DNA from: Saccharomonospora xinjiangensis XJ-54 | GTDB lineage: Bacteria > Actinomycetota > Actinomycetes > Mycobacteriales > Pseudonocardiaceae | Reading direction: 5' to 3' | Assembly (NCBI RefSeq): GCF_000258175.1 | Contig: NZ_JH636049.1 | Span: 1,264,982 to 1,328,981, forward strand | DNA length: 64,000 nucleotides | Shown: positions 16,218-25,015 of the stretch, one piece after another | Numbering within the stretch: the stretch's first letter is position 1 | How the letters are laid out: every line of letters starts with the position of its first letter | Program-made: the position numbers and the translations under genes | Notes under the pieces: model-generated | The model's input: only the letters and a program-made list of their open reading frames with translations | Told to the model about the DNA's origin: nothing | Databases searched by the model: none

Positions 16218-18080
16218 TCACTGCGACACCTCGTCCTCGTCGAACAGCGGCCGGATTCCCCGCGCCGCCATGATCTCGTCGTTGCTCGTACCGGCCGCGA
16301 CCATCGGCCAGACCTGCGCGTCCTTGCCGACCACGAAGTCGATCACGACGGGCCGGTCGTTGATCTCCATGGCTCTCCGGATGGTGTCGTCAACACCGTC
16401 CTTCGTCTCGCAGCGCAGTCCCGCGCAGCCGAGCGCCTCGGCGAGCAACGCGAAGTCGGGGATACGGTGTTTGTGCGTTCCGAGATCGGTGTTGGAGTAC
16501 CGCTCGGAGTAGAAGAGGTTCTGCCACTGCCGCACCATGCCGAGGTTGCCGTTGTTGATGACGGCGACCTTGATGGGGGCGCCCTCGATGGCACACGTGG
16601 CGAGTTCCTGGTTGGTCATCTGGAAGCAGCCGTCGCCGTCGATGGCCCACACCTGCTTGTCCGGCCGCCCGAAGCTGGCGCCCATGGCGGCGGGGACGGC
16701 GAAACCCATCGTGCCGAGCCCGCCCGAGTTGATCCACGTCCTCGGCTGCTCGTAGGAGATGAACTGCGCCGCCCACATCTGGTGCTGGCCGACCCCTGCC
16801 ACGTAGACGGCGTCGGGTCCGACAAGTTCGCCGATGCGCTCGATGACGTACTGCGGGGCCAGCGTCCCGTCGGAGGGCCACTCGTATCCCGAGGGGAACG
16901 TGTCGCGCCACGAGTCGAGCTGCAACCACCAGGCGGACAGATCCGCCAGACCGTCGTTCGCCGTCTCCGCCTTCACCGCGGCGATCAGCTCGGTGATGAT
17001 CTCGGCGCAGTCACCGACGATGGGGACGTCGGCCTTGCGATTCTTGGAGATCTCGGCGGGGTCGATGTCGGCGTGCACGACGGTGGCGTCGGGAGCGAAC
17101 GACTCCAGCCTGCCCGTCACCCTGTCGTCGAACCGAGCGCCGAGCGCCACGAGCAGGTCGGCGCGCTGCATGGCCGCGACCGCGGCCACCGAGCCGTGCA
17201 TGCCGGGCATACCGAGGTGCTGGCGGTGCGAGTCGGGGAACGCTCCCCTGGCCATGAGGGTCGTCGCCACGGGAATGCCGGTGAGCTCCGCCAGTTCGCG
17301 CAACTGCTCGGAAGCCCCGGCCTTCAGCACGCCACCCCCGACGTACAGCACGGGCCGCTTCGCCCTCGCGATGAGCCGTGCGGCCTCCCTGACCTGCTTG
17401 CCGTGAGGCCGCAGCGTGGGCCGGTAGCCGGGGAGACGCATCTCGGGCGGCCACGCGAACGACGTCGTCTCCTGCAGCACGTCCTTGGGGATGTCCACCA
17501 GCACGGGACCGGGACGCCCCGTGCTCGCGAGGTGGAACGCCTCGGCGATCACCCTCGGGATGTCGGACGGCTCCGTGACGAGGAAGTTGTGTTTGGTGAT
17601 CGGCATCGTGATGCCGCAGATGTCGGCTTCCTGGAAGGCGTCGGTGCCGATGAGCGCCCGGGTCTGCTGACCGGTGATCGCGACAACGGGAACGGAATCC
17701 ATGTGCGCGTCGGCCAGCGGCGTCACCAGGTTGGTCGCGCCGGGGCCTGACGTGGCCATGCACACGCCCACCTTGCCCGTCGCCTGCGCGTAACCGGTTG
17801 CCGCGTGCCCCGCGCCCTGCTCGTGGCGCACGAGGACGTGGCGCACCTTGGTGGAATCGAGGAGCGGATCGTAGGCGGGAAGAATCGTGCCACCGGGAAT
17901 ACCGAAGACCACCTCGACGCCGACCGCTTCGAGGGACCGCACGAGCGACTGCGCGCCAGTCACTCGAACGGGCGTTCCTGCGGGCGGGGTCGGCTTGGGA
18001 CGGGGTGCGGAGTGGCCGGGCGACGCCGGGTTCGGTGTCGGCCCGGCGGTCGCGTCCGATCGCGAGGTGGCGCTAGTCAT
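16218..18080 (-). CDS. ilvB: Acetolactate synthase catalytic subunit
   Basis: 620 residues. A ThDP- and FAD-dependent enzyme joining two pyruvates, or pyruvate and 2-oxobutyrate. The catalytic Glu87 lies in [15 protein letters not shown], and the ThDP/Mg site [15 protein letters not shown] ends with NNGNLG. The first 35 residues are Pro/Ser/Thr-rich and poorly conserved, as in other actinomycetes. The open frame extends 44 codons further into the leader, but the ATG at 18078-18080 precedes family-like sequence and keeps the attenuator outside the gene. First gene of ilvBNC. Confidence 0.95.
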   Translation of the reverse strand: MTSATSRSDATAGPTPNPASPGHSAPRPKPTPPAGTPVRVTGAQSLVRSLEAVGVEVVFGIPGGTILPAYDPLLDSTKVRHVLVRHEQGAGHAATGYAQATGKVGVCMATSGPGATNLVTPLADAHMDSVPVVAITGQQTRALIGTDAFQEADICGITMPITKHNFLVTEPSDIPRVIAEAFHLASTGRPGPVLVDIPKDVLQETTSFAWPPEMRLPGYRPTLRPHGKQVREAARLIARAKRPVLYVGGGVLKAGASEQLRELAELTGIPVATTLMARGAFPDSHRQHLGMPGMHGSVAAVAAMQRADLLVALGARFDDRVTGRLESFAPDATVVHADIDPAEISKNRKADVPIVGDCAEIITELIAAVKAETANDGLADLSAWWLQLDSWRDTFPSGYEWPSDGTLAPQYVIERIGELVGPDAVYVAGVGQHQMWAAQFISYEQPRTWINSGGLGTMGFAVPAAMGASFGRPDKQVWAIDGDGCFQMTNQELATCAIEGAPIKVAVINNGNLGMVRQWQNLFYSERYSNTDLGTHKHRIPDFALLAEALGCAGLRCETKDGVDDTIRRAMEINDRPVVIDFVVGKDAQVWPMVAAGTSNDEIMAARGIRPLFDEDEVSQ

Positions 18081-18179
18081 CGGTTCTCGCCTCGTGGGGT
18101 TGTCCGGTGTTTCGGTCGGGCTTCGGTCGGGGTTGTCGGTCCGCTCGCCGGCAGAGATCCGCCACGTCGTCCGCGCAAT

Positions 18180-18218
18180 AAAAAACCCCCGCCGACCAGT
18201 GAGTGGTCGCACGAGGGT
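18180..18218 (-). terminator. Attenuator terminator upstream of ilvB
   Basis: The hairpin CGACCA-GTGAG-TGGTCG is extended by an outer GC stem and followed on the minus strand by GGGGGTTTTTTA. It sits 100 bases before the ilvB start and just after the leader-peptide hairpin. Confidence 0.85.
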
Positions 18219-18260
18219 CGCGCGTCGGACGCAGAGAGGATCCCTACGCGCCGACGCGCG
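18219..18260 (-). promoter_or_regulatory. Leader hairpin 1:2 of the ilvB attenuator
   Basis: Perfect 10-bp arms at 18219-18228 and 18251-18260 (CGCGCGTCGG/CCGACGCGCG). The leader stop codon (18244-18246) lies in the loop. The arrangement is the same as upstream of cimA although the sequences differ. Confidence 0.75.
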
Positions 18261-18291
18261 AGGGAATTACGAGAACAAGCTGCGGTGTCAC
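18244..18291 (-). CDS. ilvB leader peptide, 15 residues with Leu-Val-Leu-Val-Ile
   Basis: Minus-strand GTG at 18289-18291 reads [15 protein letters not shown] and stops with TAG. Five branched-chain codons in a row precede the hairpin and terminator. The GTG lies 7 nt after the -10 box TAACGT, so the leader is predicted to be read from a leaderless 5' end. Confidence 0.85.
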   Translation of the reverse strand: MTPQLVLVIPSRVGA

Positions 18292-18298
18292 GGCGACG

Positions 18299-18328
18299 AC
18301 GTTAATCGGCCACGGTCAGCAGTGTCAA
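18299..18328 (-). promoter_or_regulatory. ilvB promoter
   Basis: Minus strand: perfect -35 TTGACA (18323-18328), 18-bp spacer, -10 TAACGT (18299-18304). The transcript would begin at or one base before the leader-peptide GTG. This is the best -35/-10 pair seen in the window. The spacer from 18329 to 18447 must also hold the divergent promoter of the PH-domain gene, which is not clear. Confidence 0.7.
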
Positions 18329-18447
18329 CTCTGCGGGATGGTGATCCCGGATACTGGACCCTCCGATCGTCGGACGCCCCCGGGTGGCACCGCATCCGAC
18401 CTGCGGTGCACCATCGTGGAGTGGCGGATCGAGAGCAGGACACGACC

Positions 18448-19017
18448 ATGACGGTGACCCGCAAGCGCGACACCGACGACGCAGGCACGGCGGAGGGCAC
18501 CCAGGGGAAGGGCAGCAGGGCCGTGTTCCGCGTCCCCGGAACCGCGCTGATCGGTGTGCTGATGCTGTTCATGTGCACGTTCCCGTTCGCGGCGACACTG
18601 CCGTACCTGCTGGTGCTCCTCGTCGTTCCCATCGCCGTCGCGGTGTGGATCGTGCGGACCCGCACCGTGGCGACGCGCGACGGCCTCACCGTGCGCACCA
18701 TGCTGGGTACAAGGGAACTGCCGTGGGACGCGATCAAGGGCTTCAGCATCTCCCCGAAGGCCACCGTCGCCGCCGTGCTCACCGACGACACCGCCGTGCC
18801 GCTGCCCTCCGTGCGCACCCGGCACCTGCCCGTGCTGTCCCTGGTGAGTGAGGGAAGGGTGCCCGATCCTTCCGGGCTGCTCGCCGAACCGGCCGAAGGA
18901 CCCCCCGGCTCCGATGGCGAGAGCGACGAGTCCGAGGCGAAGAACCCGGCGGCCGACGAGGCGGCGGGCAGTGCGGAGAACTCCGAGGCACGGTCGAAGG
19001 ACGCGGGCGGCCGGTAG
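18448..19017 (+). CDS. PH-domain membrane protein (Cfp6-like)
   Basis: 189 residues. Two adjacent membrane helices (about 28-68, [20 protein letters not shown] and [12 protein letters not shown]) are followed by a bacterial PH-like domain (70-135: [20 protein letters not shown]) and a Glu/Ala-rich acidic tail. The same gene, cfp6 (Rv3004), lies beside ilvB in mycobacteria. Function not established. The ATG at 18448 is chosen because the long open frame upstream runs antisense through the ilvB leader. It precedes ilvD on the same strand. Confidence 0.85.
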   Translation: MTVTRKRDTDDAGTAEGTQGKGSRAVFRVPGTALIGVLMLFMCTFPFAATLPYLLVLLVVPIAVAVWIVRTRTVATRDGLTVRTMLGTRELPWDAIKGFSISPKATVAAVLTDDTAVPLPSVRTRHLPVLSLVSEGRVPDPSGLLAEPAEGPPGSDGESDESEAKNPAADEAAGSAENSEARSKDAGGR

Positions 19018-19056
19018 CGGTCGCCGACCGGCCGCCCCGATCAACGCGTCCGGGCG

Positions 19057-19062
19057 TACAGT
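19057..19062 (+). promoter_or_regulatory. -10 box TACAGT of ilvD (leaderless start)
   Basis: TACAGT is followed by seven bases (TTTTTCC) and the ATG of ilvD. There is no ribosome site. ilvD can therefore be transcribed separately from the upstream PH-domain gene. Confidence 0.5.
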
Positions 19063-19069
19063 TTTTTCC

Positions 19070-20914
19070 ATGCCCGCTCTGCGTTCCCGAACCACGACCC
19101 ACGGCCGTAACGCCGCGGGAGCTCGCTCCCTGTGGCGCGCGACCGGCATGACCGACTCCGACTTCGGCAAGCCGATCGTCGCGATCGCCAACTCCTACAC
19201 CCAGTTCGTGCCGGGACACGTACACCTCAAGGATCTCGGCGAGGTCGTCGCCGAGGCCGTGCGCGAGGCAGGTGGCGTGCCCCGCGAGTTCCACACCATC
19301 GCGGTGGACGACGGCATCGCCATGGGCCACAGCGGCATGCTGTACTCGCTGCCCTCACGCGAGATCATCGCCGACTCCGTCGAGTACATGGTCAACGCAC
19401 ACCAGGCCGACGCGCTGGTGTGCATCTCCAACTGCGACAAGATCACGCCAGGCATGCTCAACGCCGCCATGCGACTGAATATCCCCACGGTGTTCGTCTC
19501 CGGCGGGCCCATGGAGGCAGGCAAGGCGGTCGTCGTCGATGGCGTGGCGCACGCGCCGACCGATCTCATCACCGCCATCGCAGCATCGGCCAATTCGGCG
19601 GTTGACGAGGCCGGTCTCTCCGTCGTGGAGCAGTCCGCGTGCCCGACGTGCGGATCGTGCTCGGGCATGTTCACGGCCAACTCCATGAACTGCCTCACCG
19701 AGGCTCTCGGGCTCTCACTTCCCGGCAACGGGTCCACACTGGCCACCCACACGGCCCGCAGGCAGCTGTTCACCGAGGCAGGCAGGACTGTCGTGGAGTT
19801 GGCCCTGCGCTGGTACGGCGAGGACGACGAGTCGGCGCTGCCCCGCTCCATCGCCACCAAGGAGGCGTTCGAGAACGCCATGGCACTCGACATGGCTATG
19901 GGCGGGTCCACCAACACCGTGCTGCACATCCTCGCCGCCGCGAGGGAAGGCGAGATCGACTTCACGCTCGACGACATCGACCGCATCGGCCGTGAGGTTC
20001 CTTGTCTGTCCAAAGTGTCGCCGAACTCCGACTATCACATGGAGGACGTGCACAGGGCTGGCGGCATTCCCGCCATCCTCGGCGAGTTGCACCGGGGCGG
20101 ATTCCTCAACACCGGCGTCCACGCCGTGCACGCCGCCACCCTTGAGGAATGGCTGTCCGCATGGGACATCCGGGGTGGCTCTCCCTCGGAACGCGCGCTC
20201 GAACTCTTCCACGCCGCTCCTGGCGGCGTGCGCACCACGGAGGCGTTCTCGACGTCCAACCGGTGGTCGTCGCTCGACACCGACGCCGAGGGTGGCTGCA
20301 TCCGCGACGTCGAACACGCCTACACCGCCAGTGGCGGGCTCACCGTGCTGCGCGGCAACCTCGCCGAGAACGGCGCCGTGATCAAGTCGGCAGGCATCGA
20401 CGAGGACCTGTGGCGTTTCCGTGGCCCGGCGCGTGTTGTGGAGAGCCAGGAGGAGGCTGTCTCGGCGATCCTGAACAAGGAGGTCCAGCCGGGCGAGGTG
20501 ATCGTGGTCCGCTACGAGGGTCCCGCCGGCGGGCCCGGGATGCAGGAAATGCTGCACCCGACGGCATTCCTCAAGGGCGCGGGCCTCGGCAAGGTGTGCG
20601 CGCTGATCACCGACGGCCGTTTCTCGGGAGGCTCGTCGGGAATCTCGGTGGGCCACATCTCGCCGGAGGCCGCCGCAGGCGGAACCATCGGCCTCGTCGA
20701 GAACGGCGACGAGATTCTCATCGACGTGCACGAGCGCACACTCGAACTCCTCGTGGACGCCGGGGTGCTCGCCGAGCGCAGGGCCAAGATGGAGGCATCG
20801 GAGCGGCCGTGGCAGCCGGTGAACCGGCAGCGGCCGGTCACCGCCGCGTTGCGCGCGTACGCGCGGATGGCCACCTCGGCCGACACCGGCGCCGTTCGCG
20901 ATCCCGAGAAGTGA
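19070..20914 (+). CDS. ilvD: Dihydroxy-acid dehydratase
   Basis: 614 residues, close to the E. coli enzyme (616). It dehydrates dihydroxy-isovalerate and dihydroxy-methylvalerate in Val/Leu/Ile synthesis. Fe-S ligands are visible as Cys122 (CISNCDK) and Cys191/194/197 ([12 protein letters not shown]). The N-terminal stretch is QFVPGHVHL rather than the PCNxHL found in the other subgroup, so a third Cys is absent there as in the E. coli-type enzymes. The C-terminal GRFSGGSSG catalytic Ser region is present. The gene sits between cfp6 and doxX homologues, where mycobacteria have none. Confidence 0.96.
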   Translation: MPALRSRTTTHGRNAAGARSLWRATGMTDSDFGKPIVAIANSYTQFVPGHVHLKDLGEVVAEAVREAGGVPREFHTIAVDDGIAMGHSGMLYSLPSREIIADSVEYMVNAHQADALVCISNCDKITPGMLNAAMRLNIPTVFVSGGPMEAGKAVVVDGVAHAPTDLITAIAASANSAVDEAGLSVVEQSACPTCGSCSGMFTANSMNCLTEALGLSLPGNGSTLATHTARRQLFTEAGRTVVELALRWYGEDDESALPRSIATKEAFENAMALDMAMGGSTNTVLHILAAAREGEIDFTLDDIDRIGREVPCLSKVSPNSDYHMEDVHRAGGIPAILGELHRGGFLNTGVHAVHAATLEEWLSAWDIRGGSPSERALELFHAAPGGVRTTEAFSTSNRWSSLDTDAEGGCIRDVEHAYTASGGLTVLRGNLAENGAVIKSAGIDEDLWRFRGPARVVESQEEAVSAILNKEVQPGEVIVVRYEGPAGGPGMQEMLHPTAFLKGAGLGKVCALITDGRFSGGSSGISVGHISPEAAAGGTIGLVENGDEILIDVHERTLELLVDAGVLAERRAKMEASERPWQPVNRQRPVTAALRAYARMATSADTGAVRDPEK

Positions 20915-20919
20915 CCGCG

Positions 20920-20965
20920 ACGGTGGGGCGGTAGCGCGGAAGACCCGCCGCGCCCGCCCCATCGT
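20920..20965. terminator. Bidirectional terminator between ilvD and doxX
   Basis: A 12-bp stem ACGGTGGGGCGG/CCGCCCCATCGT (one G-U pair) with a 22-base loop fills the 54-base gap between the two convergent stop codons. No long T-run on either side. Confidence 0.55.
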
Positions 20966-20968
20966 GCT

Positions 20969-21610
20969 TCACCGGAACAGCATGATCACGGCAACGGACA
21001 GCCCGGCAGCCAGTACCAGCGAGACGAGACCGAGCGGCCACGGCTTCCGCCGCCACGGCGTGTTCTTGTCGATCGACGCGCGTCCCGCGCCCGTGAACAG
21101 CAACGCGAAGGCGACGAGTGCGATGAGCAGGTCGAACTCGAAACCGCCGTTCGAGGCGAAGAACCCGGCAGCCAGCTTGCTGTAGACCGCATTGGCCAGC
21201 ACGCCGAGCACGGCGGCGGCACCCAGCGGCGTGAAAAGGCCGAGCACGAGCAGTGTGCCGCCGCCCACCTCGGCCAGTGCGGTCACCCACGCCAGCAACG
21301 TCGTCTGGCTGGTGAACCCCATCGCCGTGAGCGCCTTCGCGAAGCCGTCGATGCCAGGGCCGCCCAGCAGTCCGAATTTCTGGAGACCGTGGGCGATCAC
21401 GAGGCCGCCGACAGCGAGCCGGATGACGAGCAGCCCGAAGTCGATGCCCGCGTGCAGCCGGTCGGCAGGACGGTCGGCAGGGTCGTCAGCGCTGTCGTCG
21501 AAGGAGACACCGTCGTCGGGGTCCGGCGTCGAGAAGCCGCTGCTGTCGAAGGTATCGGTGCGAAATGCCGTGGTCGGGGCGTCGGATCCGTCGTTTTCGT
21601 GAACCGTCAT
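20969..21610 (-). CDS. DoxX-family membrane protein
   Basis: 213 residues. The acidic, disordered cytoplasmic N-terminus (1-50) is followed by four membrane helices beginning LLVIRLAVGGLVIAHGLQKF, the DoxX signature, and ending with AAGLSVAVIMLF. The homologue Rv3005c forms a membrane oxidoreductase complex with SodA and SseA in M. tuberculosis (recalled), so a thiol/redox role is possible. The ATG at 21608-21610 is preferred to the open frame that continues 29 codons upstream. Confidence 0.85.
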   Translation of the reverse strand: MTVHENDGSDAPTTAFRTDTFDSSGFSTPDPDDGVSFDDSADDPADRPADRLHAGIDFGLLVIRLAVGGLVIAHGLQKFGLLGGPGIDGFAKALTAMGFTSQTTLLAWVTALAEVGGGTLLVLGLFTPLGAAAVLGVLANAVYSKLAAGFFASNGGFEFDLLIALVAFALLFTGAGRASIDKNTPWRRKPWPLGLVSLVLAAGLSVAVIMLFR

Positions 21611-21738
21611 GCGCGCGCAGCGTAGAGTAAGGCCGCCTCGCCCGTCACCGAGGGTCAGCGCGTCACATTCTTTGCCGGAAACCACCACGCGGTCCACGGC
21701 GTCACACCGCCGTCTCTGACCGGACAGGGAGCGACAGC

Positions 21739-22188
21739 GTGGCTGGCACGGTGACCCGGACCGACCGCACCGCCCTCCTGGAGGCTGCGGGGTTCACAAT
21801 CCTCGGCGAGGCCGAGGACGCATCCGGAGTGACGCCGTTGGCGGCGATCCGAGCCGCAGCCTGCGCGAGCGTCGTTCCCCGTGTCCGCATCGAACTCGGC
21901 GACGACGACGTGGAGCGGACCGAACGCGCATGGCGGGAGACGGCTCGCGACGCCTGCCTTTTCGACGAGCATGGGGCGTGTTACCTCTGCATCACCGGGC
22001 CCGGTGCCTCGACTCTGCCCTGGATTCACGCCCGCCTCCCCGAGCGAGCATGCTTCCTTCCCATCATCCGGGAACGAACCGGAACGGTCGAGTTCGTCGC
22101 CGTCTCACCGGCTGGCCACCCGGTCGTCGCGGTGTCCGAAGAGGAGTACGAACACTGGGTCGTCGTGACGTCGGCGCACGACCGCTGA
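21739..22188 (+). CDS. Hypothetical protein
   Basis: 149 residues, GTG start with AGGGAG at good distance. No transmembrane segment or known motif. It has Cys in LCITGPGA and RACFLPIIRE and a C-terminal FVAVSPAGHPVVAVSEEEYE, suggesting a small alpha/beta domain. It lies alone between doxX and the 2-hydroxyacid dehydrogenase (opposite strand). Coding signature is good (GC-rich third positions), but the family is not recognised. Confidence 0.65.
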   Translation: MAGTVTRTDRTALLEAAGFTILGEAEDASGVTPLAAIRAAACASVVPRVRIELGDDDVERTERAWRETARDACLFDEHGACYLCITGPGASTLPWIHARLPERACFLPIIRERTGTVEFVAVSPAGHPVVAVSEEEYEHWVVVTSAHDR

Positions 22189-22330
22189 ACCATCCACTCC
22201 CATTCGCCACCGTGGCCTGGTTCGGCCCTGACCACAGTGGCCGGCGTCGCGGAGGTGGTCCAGCGAAGACCACCGACATGGTCATCGCCGAGAGGTACTC
22301 GACATGCGGGTATGACTCGACCTGCCAAGC

Positions 22331-23251
22331 TCAGTACTCCCCCTGCACCAGGTTGTCGGGCAGCTCCCCTCGCACGTAGCGCTCGATCTCGGCCGCCGCC
22401 ACGCGGTACGAACGGCGCCGCGCGCCCCGTACCGCGCCGGCGACGTGCGGAGTGATGACGACATTCGGTGCCGTCCACAACGGGTGGCCGGGCGGCAGCG
22501 GCTCCGGGTCGGTGACGTCCAGCGCCGCGCTCAACCGGCCCGAGGTGAGTTCGGCCAGCAGCGCGCCGGTGTCCACGACCGGACCTCTCGACGCGTTCAC
22601 GAGCAACGCGCCGTCCGGCAACGCGGCAAGGAACTCGGCGTCCACCATCCCCCGCGTACGGGAGGTCAGCGGCGTCACCAGCACCACCGCGTCCGCGCCG
22701 GGCAGGAGTCGCGGCAGCTCCTCGGCGCCGTGGACACCGTCGCGCGGAGTGAAGCCCACCATCGTCACCCACGCGTCGAAAGGGAGGAGTCTGCGCCGCA
22801 CCTGGTTGCCGACGTCGCCCGCACCCACCACCAGCACCCTGCTGCCCTGCAACGTGCCCGTCGTACCGGGCCGCCACACGCGCTCCCGCTGTGCCTCGGC
22901 GAACACCGGAAGACCCCGGTAGGCGGACAGCAGCACCGCCACGACCCACTCCGCCGTACTCCCACCGTGGGCACCGCGGCACGTGGACAGCAGCACCCCG
23001 TCCGGCACCTCGTCGGCCCAGTCCTCGGCGCCGGCGGACAGCAGCTGGATCAAACGCAACCTCGGCATCACGCCGAGCAGTGGCAGCAACGCGGCAGGCT
23101 TCGCACCCGGTATCAGCACCTCGGCCTCGGCCGCCGCGCCGGGCACGCCCTCGGCGAGGTCCTCGACGTCGTACCTGACGGCCCGCACACCCGGCACCGC
23201 AGACAGTGCCGTCACGCCGTCGTCGTGGGGAACCAGAACGGTGATGGTCAC
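22331..23251 (-). CDS. D-isomer 2-hydroxyacid dehydrogenase family protein
   Basis: 306 residues. It has Rossmann VVGAGDVGNQVRRRL (near 145), the catalytic-Arg region NASRGPVVD, Glu in DPEPLPPGHPLW and His in TPHVAG. NAD(P)-dependent reduction or oxidation of a 2-oxoacid or 2-hydroxyacid; the substrate is not predictable. It is shorter than SerA and lacks an ACT domain. A putative oxidoreductase lies at this position in mycobacteria too. Divergent from the LppZ-like gene. Confidence 0.88.
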   Translation of the reverse strand: MTITVLVPHDDGVTALSAVPGVRAVRYDVEDLAEGVPGAAAEAEVLIPGAKPAALLPLLGVMPRLRLIQLLSAGAEDWADEVPDGVLLSTCRGAHGGSTAEWVVAVLLSAYRGLPVFAEAQRERVWRPGTTGTLQGSRVLVVGAGDVGNQVRRRLLPFDAWVTMVGFTPRDGVHGAEELPRLLPGADAVVLVTPLTSRTRGMVDAEFLAALPDGALLVNASRGPVVDTGALLAELTSGRLSAALDVTDPEPLPPGHPLWTAPNVVITPHVAGAVRGARRRSYRVAAAEIERYVRGELPDNLVQGEY

Positions 23252-23309
23252 CCCACCATCGTGGCCGATGCGCCCCCACCCGCTTACCCGAGGTTCACCC
23301 GGCGCCGCC

Positions 23310-23315
23310 TAGGCT
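23310..23315 (+). promoter_or_regulatory. -10 box TAGGCT of the LppZ-like gene (leaderless start)
   Basis: TAGGCT is followed by eight bases and the GTG start codon. There is no ribosome site. Confidence 0.5.
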
Positions 23316-23323
23316 GGACCACT

Positions 23324-24511
23324 GTGCGCAGGGGTCCGAGACGCTCGTGGCCGGCAGTGGTGCTGGCCGCCGTCGCCGTGGTGGCCGCGGGATGTGCGGA
23401 GTTCGACGACTCGACCGCGGCCACCGACTGGCGTGCCGCGCCCGAGCTGAGCGCCGAATCCGCGCCGCAACCGCAGCTTCCCGAGATCGAGGACTCGCCC
23501 ACTCCGCAAGGGCCCTCCAGCTCGGAAACCCCCGTTCCTCCGCCCGAGGGCTGCACCGACTACGACAATGCCGTCATCGCCACCTGTCTCGACACGGTGT
23601 CGGCGCTCGCGCCACTGCCCTCCGACGGGTCCGCGGTCACCGCCCTCGCCGGTGAGCGTCGCAGCGGGCGGGTCTTCCTCGTCGGCACCGACGGTGAGAA
23701 GCAGGAGTTCGCGAAGCTGGACACCACCGCCGCCGGTGACGGGGGTCTGACGGGGCTCGCGCTGTCACCCACATACGCCGAGGACGGCCTCGTCTTCGCC
23801 TACGTCACCACCGACTCGGACAACCGGGTGGTGCGCTTCGCGCAGGGGCAGGCACCCAAACCCGTGCTCACCGGCATCCCGAAGGGCGCGTCGAACAACC
23901 GGGGCGCGCTCCTGCCCGGCGCCGACGGGGCACTCCTGGTCGCCACCGGTGACGCGGGAAGGCAGGACGCTGCGGCAGACCCGCGTTCGCTCGCGGGCAA
24001 GGTGCTGCGCATCGACGTCTCCGGGCAACCGGCGAAGGGCAATCCCACGACGGACTCGGCCGTCTACGCACACGGGTTGCACGCGCCCGGCGGCCTGTGC
24101 TCGACGGCGGACGGCTCGCGGCTGTGGGTCACCGACCAGGCGAAGGAGCACGACGCCGTGTACCGGGTCCAGGCAGGCGAGGAACTGTCGGTGCCTGCCT
24201 GGACCTGGAAGGACAAGCCCGGTGTCAGTGGCTGCGCCGACTGGACCGACATGCTCGCCGTCTCCACCGAGGGGGCAGGCAACGTGCAGAACCTACCCCT
24301 GACGGAGGACGGCTCCGTCGGCGGTGAACCGCAGATCACGATGGACGGGGAGAACGGCACCGCCTACGGACGGCTCGGCAGCCTCGCGCAGGTGACCGGC
24401 GACGTCGCCGTGGCAGGCACGGTCAACAAGGACGGCGGCAAGCCCGTCTCCAGCGACGACCGCGTGATCCTCATCGTGCGCCAGCCCGCCTCCGGTTCGG
24501 GCCGCGACTGA
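23324..24511 (+). CDS. LppZ-like lipoprotein, PQQ-type sugar (sorbosone) dehydrogenase fold
   Basis: 395 residues. The Arg-rich start and hydrophobic core WPAVVLAAVAVVAAGC end in lipobox Cys24. A Pro/Ser/Thr linker follows (30-75), then a six-bladed propeller domain of the GDH/sorbosone type with ALSPTYAEDGLVFAYVTTDS, GALLVATGDAGRQDAA and VYAHGLHAPGGLC. Mycobacterial LppZ (Rv3006) sits at the same place. It is probably anchored outside the membrane; enzymatic activity and PQQ use are unproven. The GTG at 23324 is 8 nt after TAGGCT. Its last 41 bases overlap the convergent gene at 24471. Confidence 0.88.
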   Translation: MRRGPRRSWPAVVLAAVAVVAAGCAEFDDSTAATDWRAAPELSAESAPQPQLPEIEDSPTPQGPSSSETPVPPPEGCTDYDNAVIATCLDTVSALAPLPSDGSAVTALAGERRSGRVFLVGTDGEKQEFAKLDTTAAGDGGLTGLALSPTYAEDGLVFAYVTTDSDNRVVRFAQGQAPKPVLTGIPKGASNNRGALLPGADGALLVATGDAGRQDAAADPRSLAGKVLRIDVSGQPAKGNPTTDSAVYAHGLHAPGGLCSTADGSRLWVTDQAKEHDAVYRVQAGEELSVPAWTWKDKPGVSGCADWTDMLAVSTEGAGNVQNLPLTEDGSVGGEPQITMDGENGTAYGRLGSLAQVTGDVAVAGTVNKDGGKPVSSDDRVILIVRQPASGSGRD

Positions 24512-25013
24512 CGGCGGCCCGCACATCCAGCGTGGCCGCCACCAGCGACACCAGCACCGCCGCCGCACCGAGATACCGTCCGAATGCCGCCTCGACGGCC
24601 ACCCCGCTCTCCGCGAGGAAGGTGCGCTGTTCCTCACCGAACTGCCAGTCGAGAAAGACCCACGCCAGCGCCGTCGCGCACGCGGCAACGCCTGCGGCCA
24701 CCAGCCACAGGTGCGGAAGGCCGTCCCTGCGCAGAGCGGGCCGCTGCCCGAACAGGACCACGGACACGCCTGCGACTGCTACCAGCAGCGGTGCGAGCCA
24801 GCCGAGGAACGTCGCCCGCCACACCGAGCGGTGGACGTCCGCACGCGGCAACTCGGCCAGCGCCGCACTCACCTCAGGGTCGGAAGCACTCAGCCGGGTC
24901 CACGGCAGGACAAGAGCCACGACGGCGAGCAGCCCGGCCGCGAGGCCGAGCCACTCACGCCACGACACCCGGGACAGCGACCACCCCGGCTCGCGACCGT
25001 CGCGCGACGACAC
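24471..25013 (-). CDS. Small membrane protein at the end of the gat operon
   Basis: 180 residues with four predicted membrane helices (about 22-40, 68-87, 98-122, 142-162). The N-terminal cytoplasmic segment has WREWLGL and the C-terminus is Arg-rich. The GTG start lies two bases after the gatB stop, so translation is likely coupled. The 3' end overlaps the convergent LppZ-like gene by 41 bp. Function unknown. Confidence 0.65.
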   Translation of the reverse strand: MSSRDGREPGWSLSRVSWREWLGLAAGLLAVVALVLPWTRLSASDPEVSAALAELPRADVHRSVWRATFLGWLAPLLVAVAGVSVVLFGQRPALRRDGLPHLWLVAAGVAACATALAWVFLDWQFGEEQRTFLAESGVAVEAAFGRYLGAAAVLVSLVAATLDVRAAVSRGPNRRRAGAR

Positions 25014-25015
25014 GG

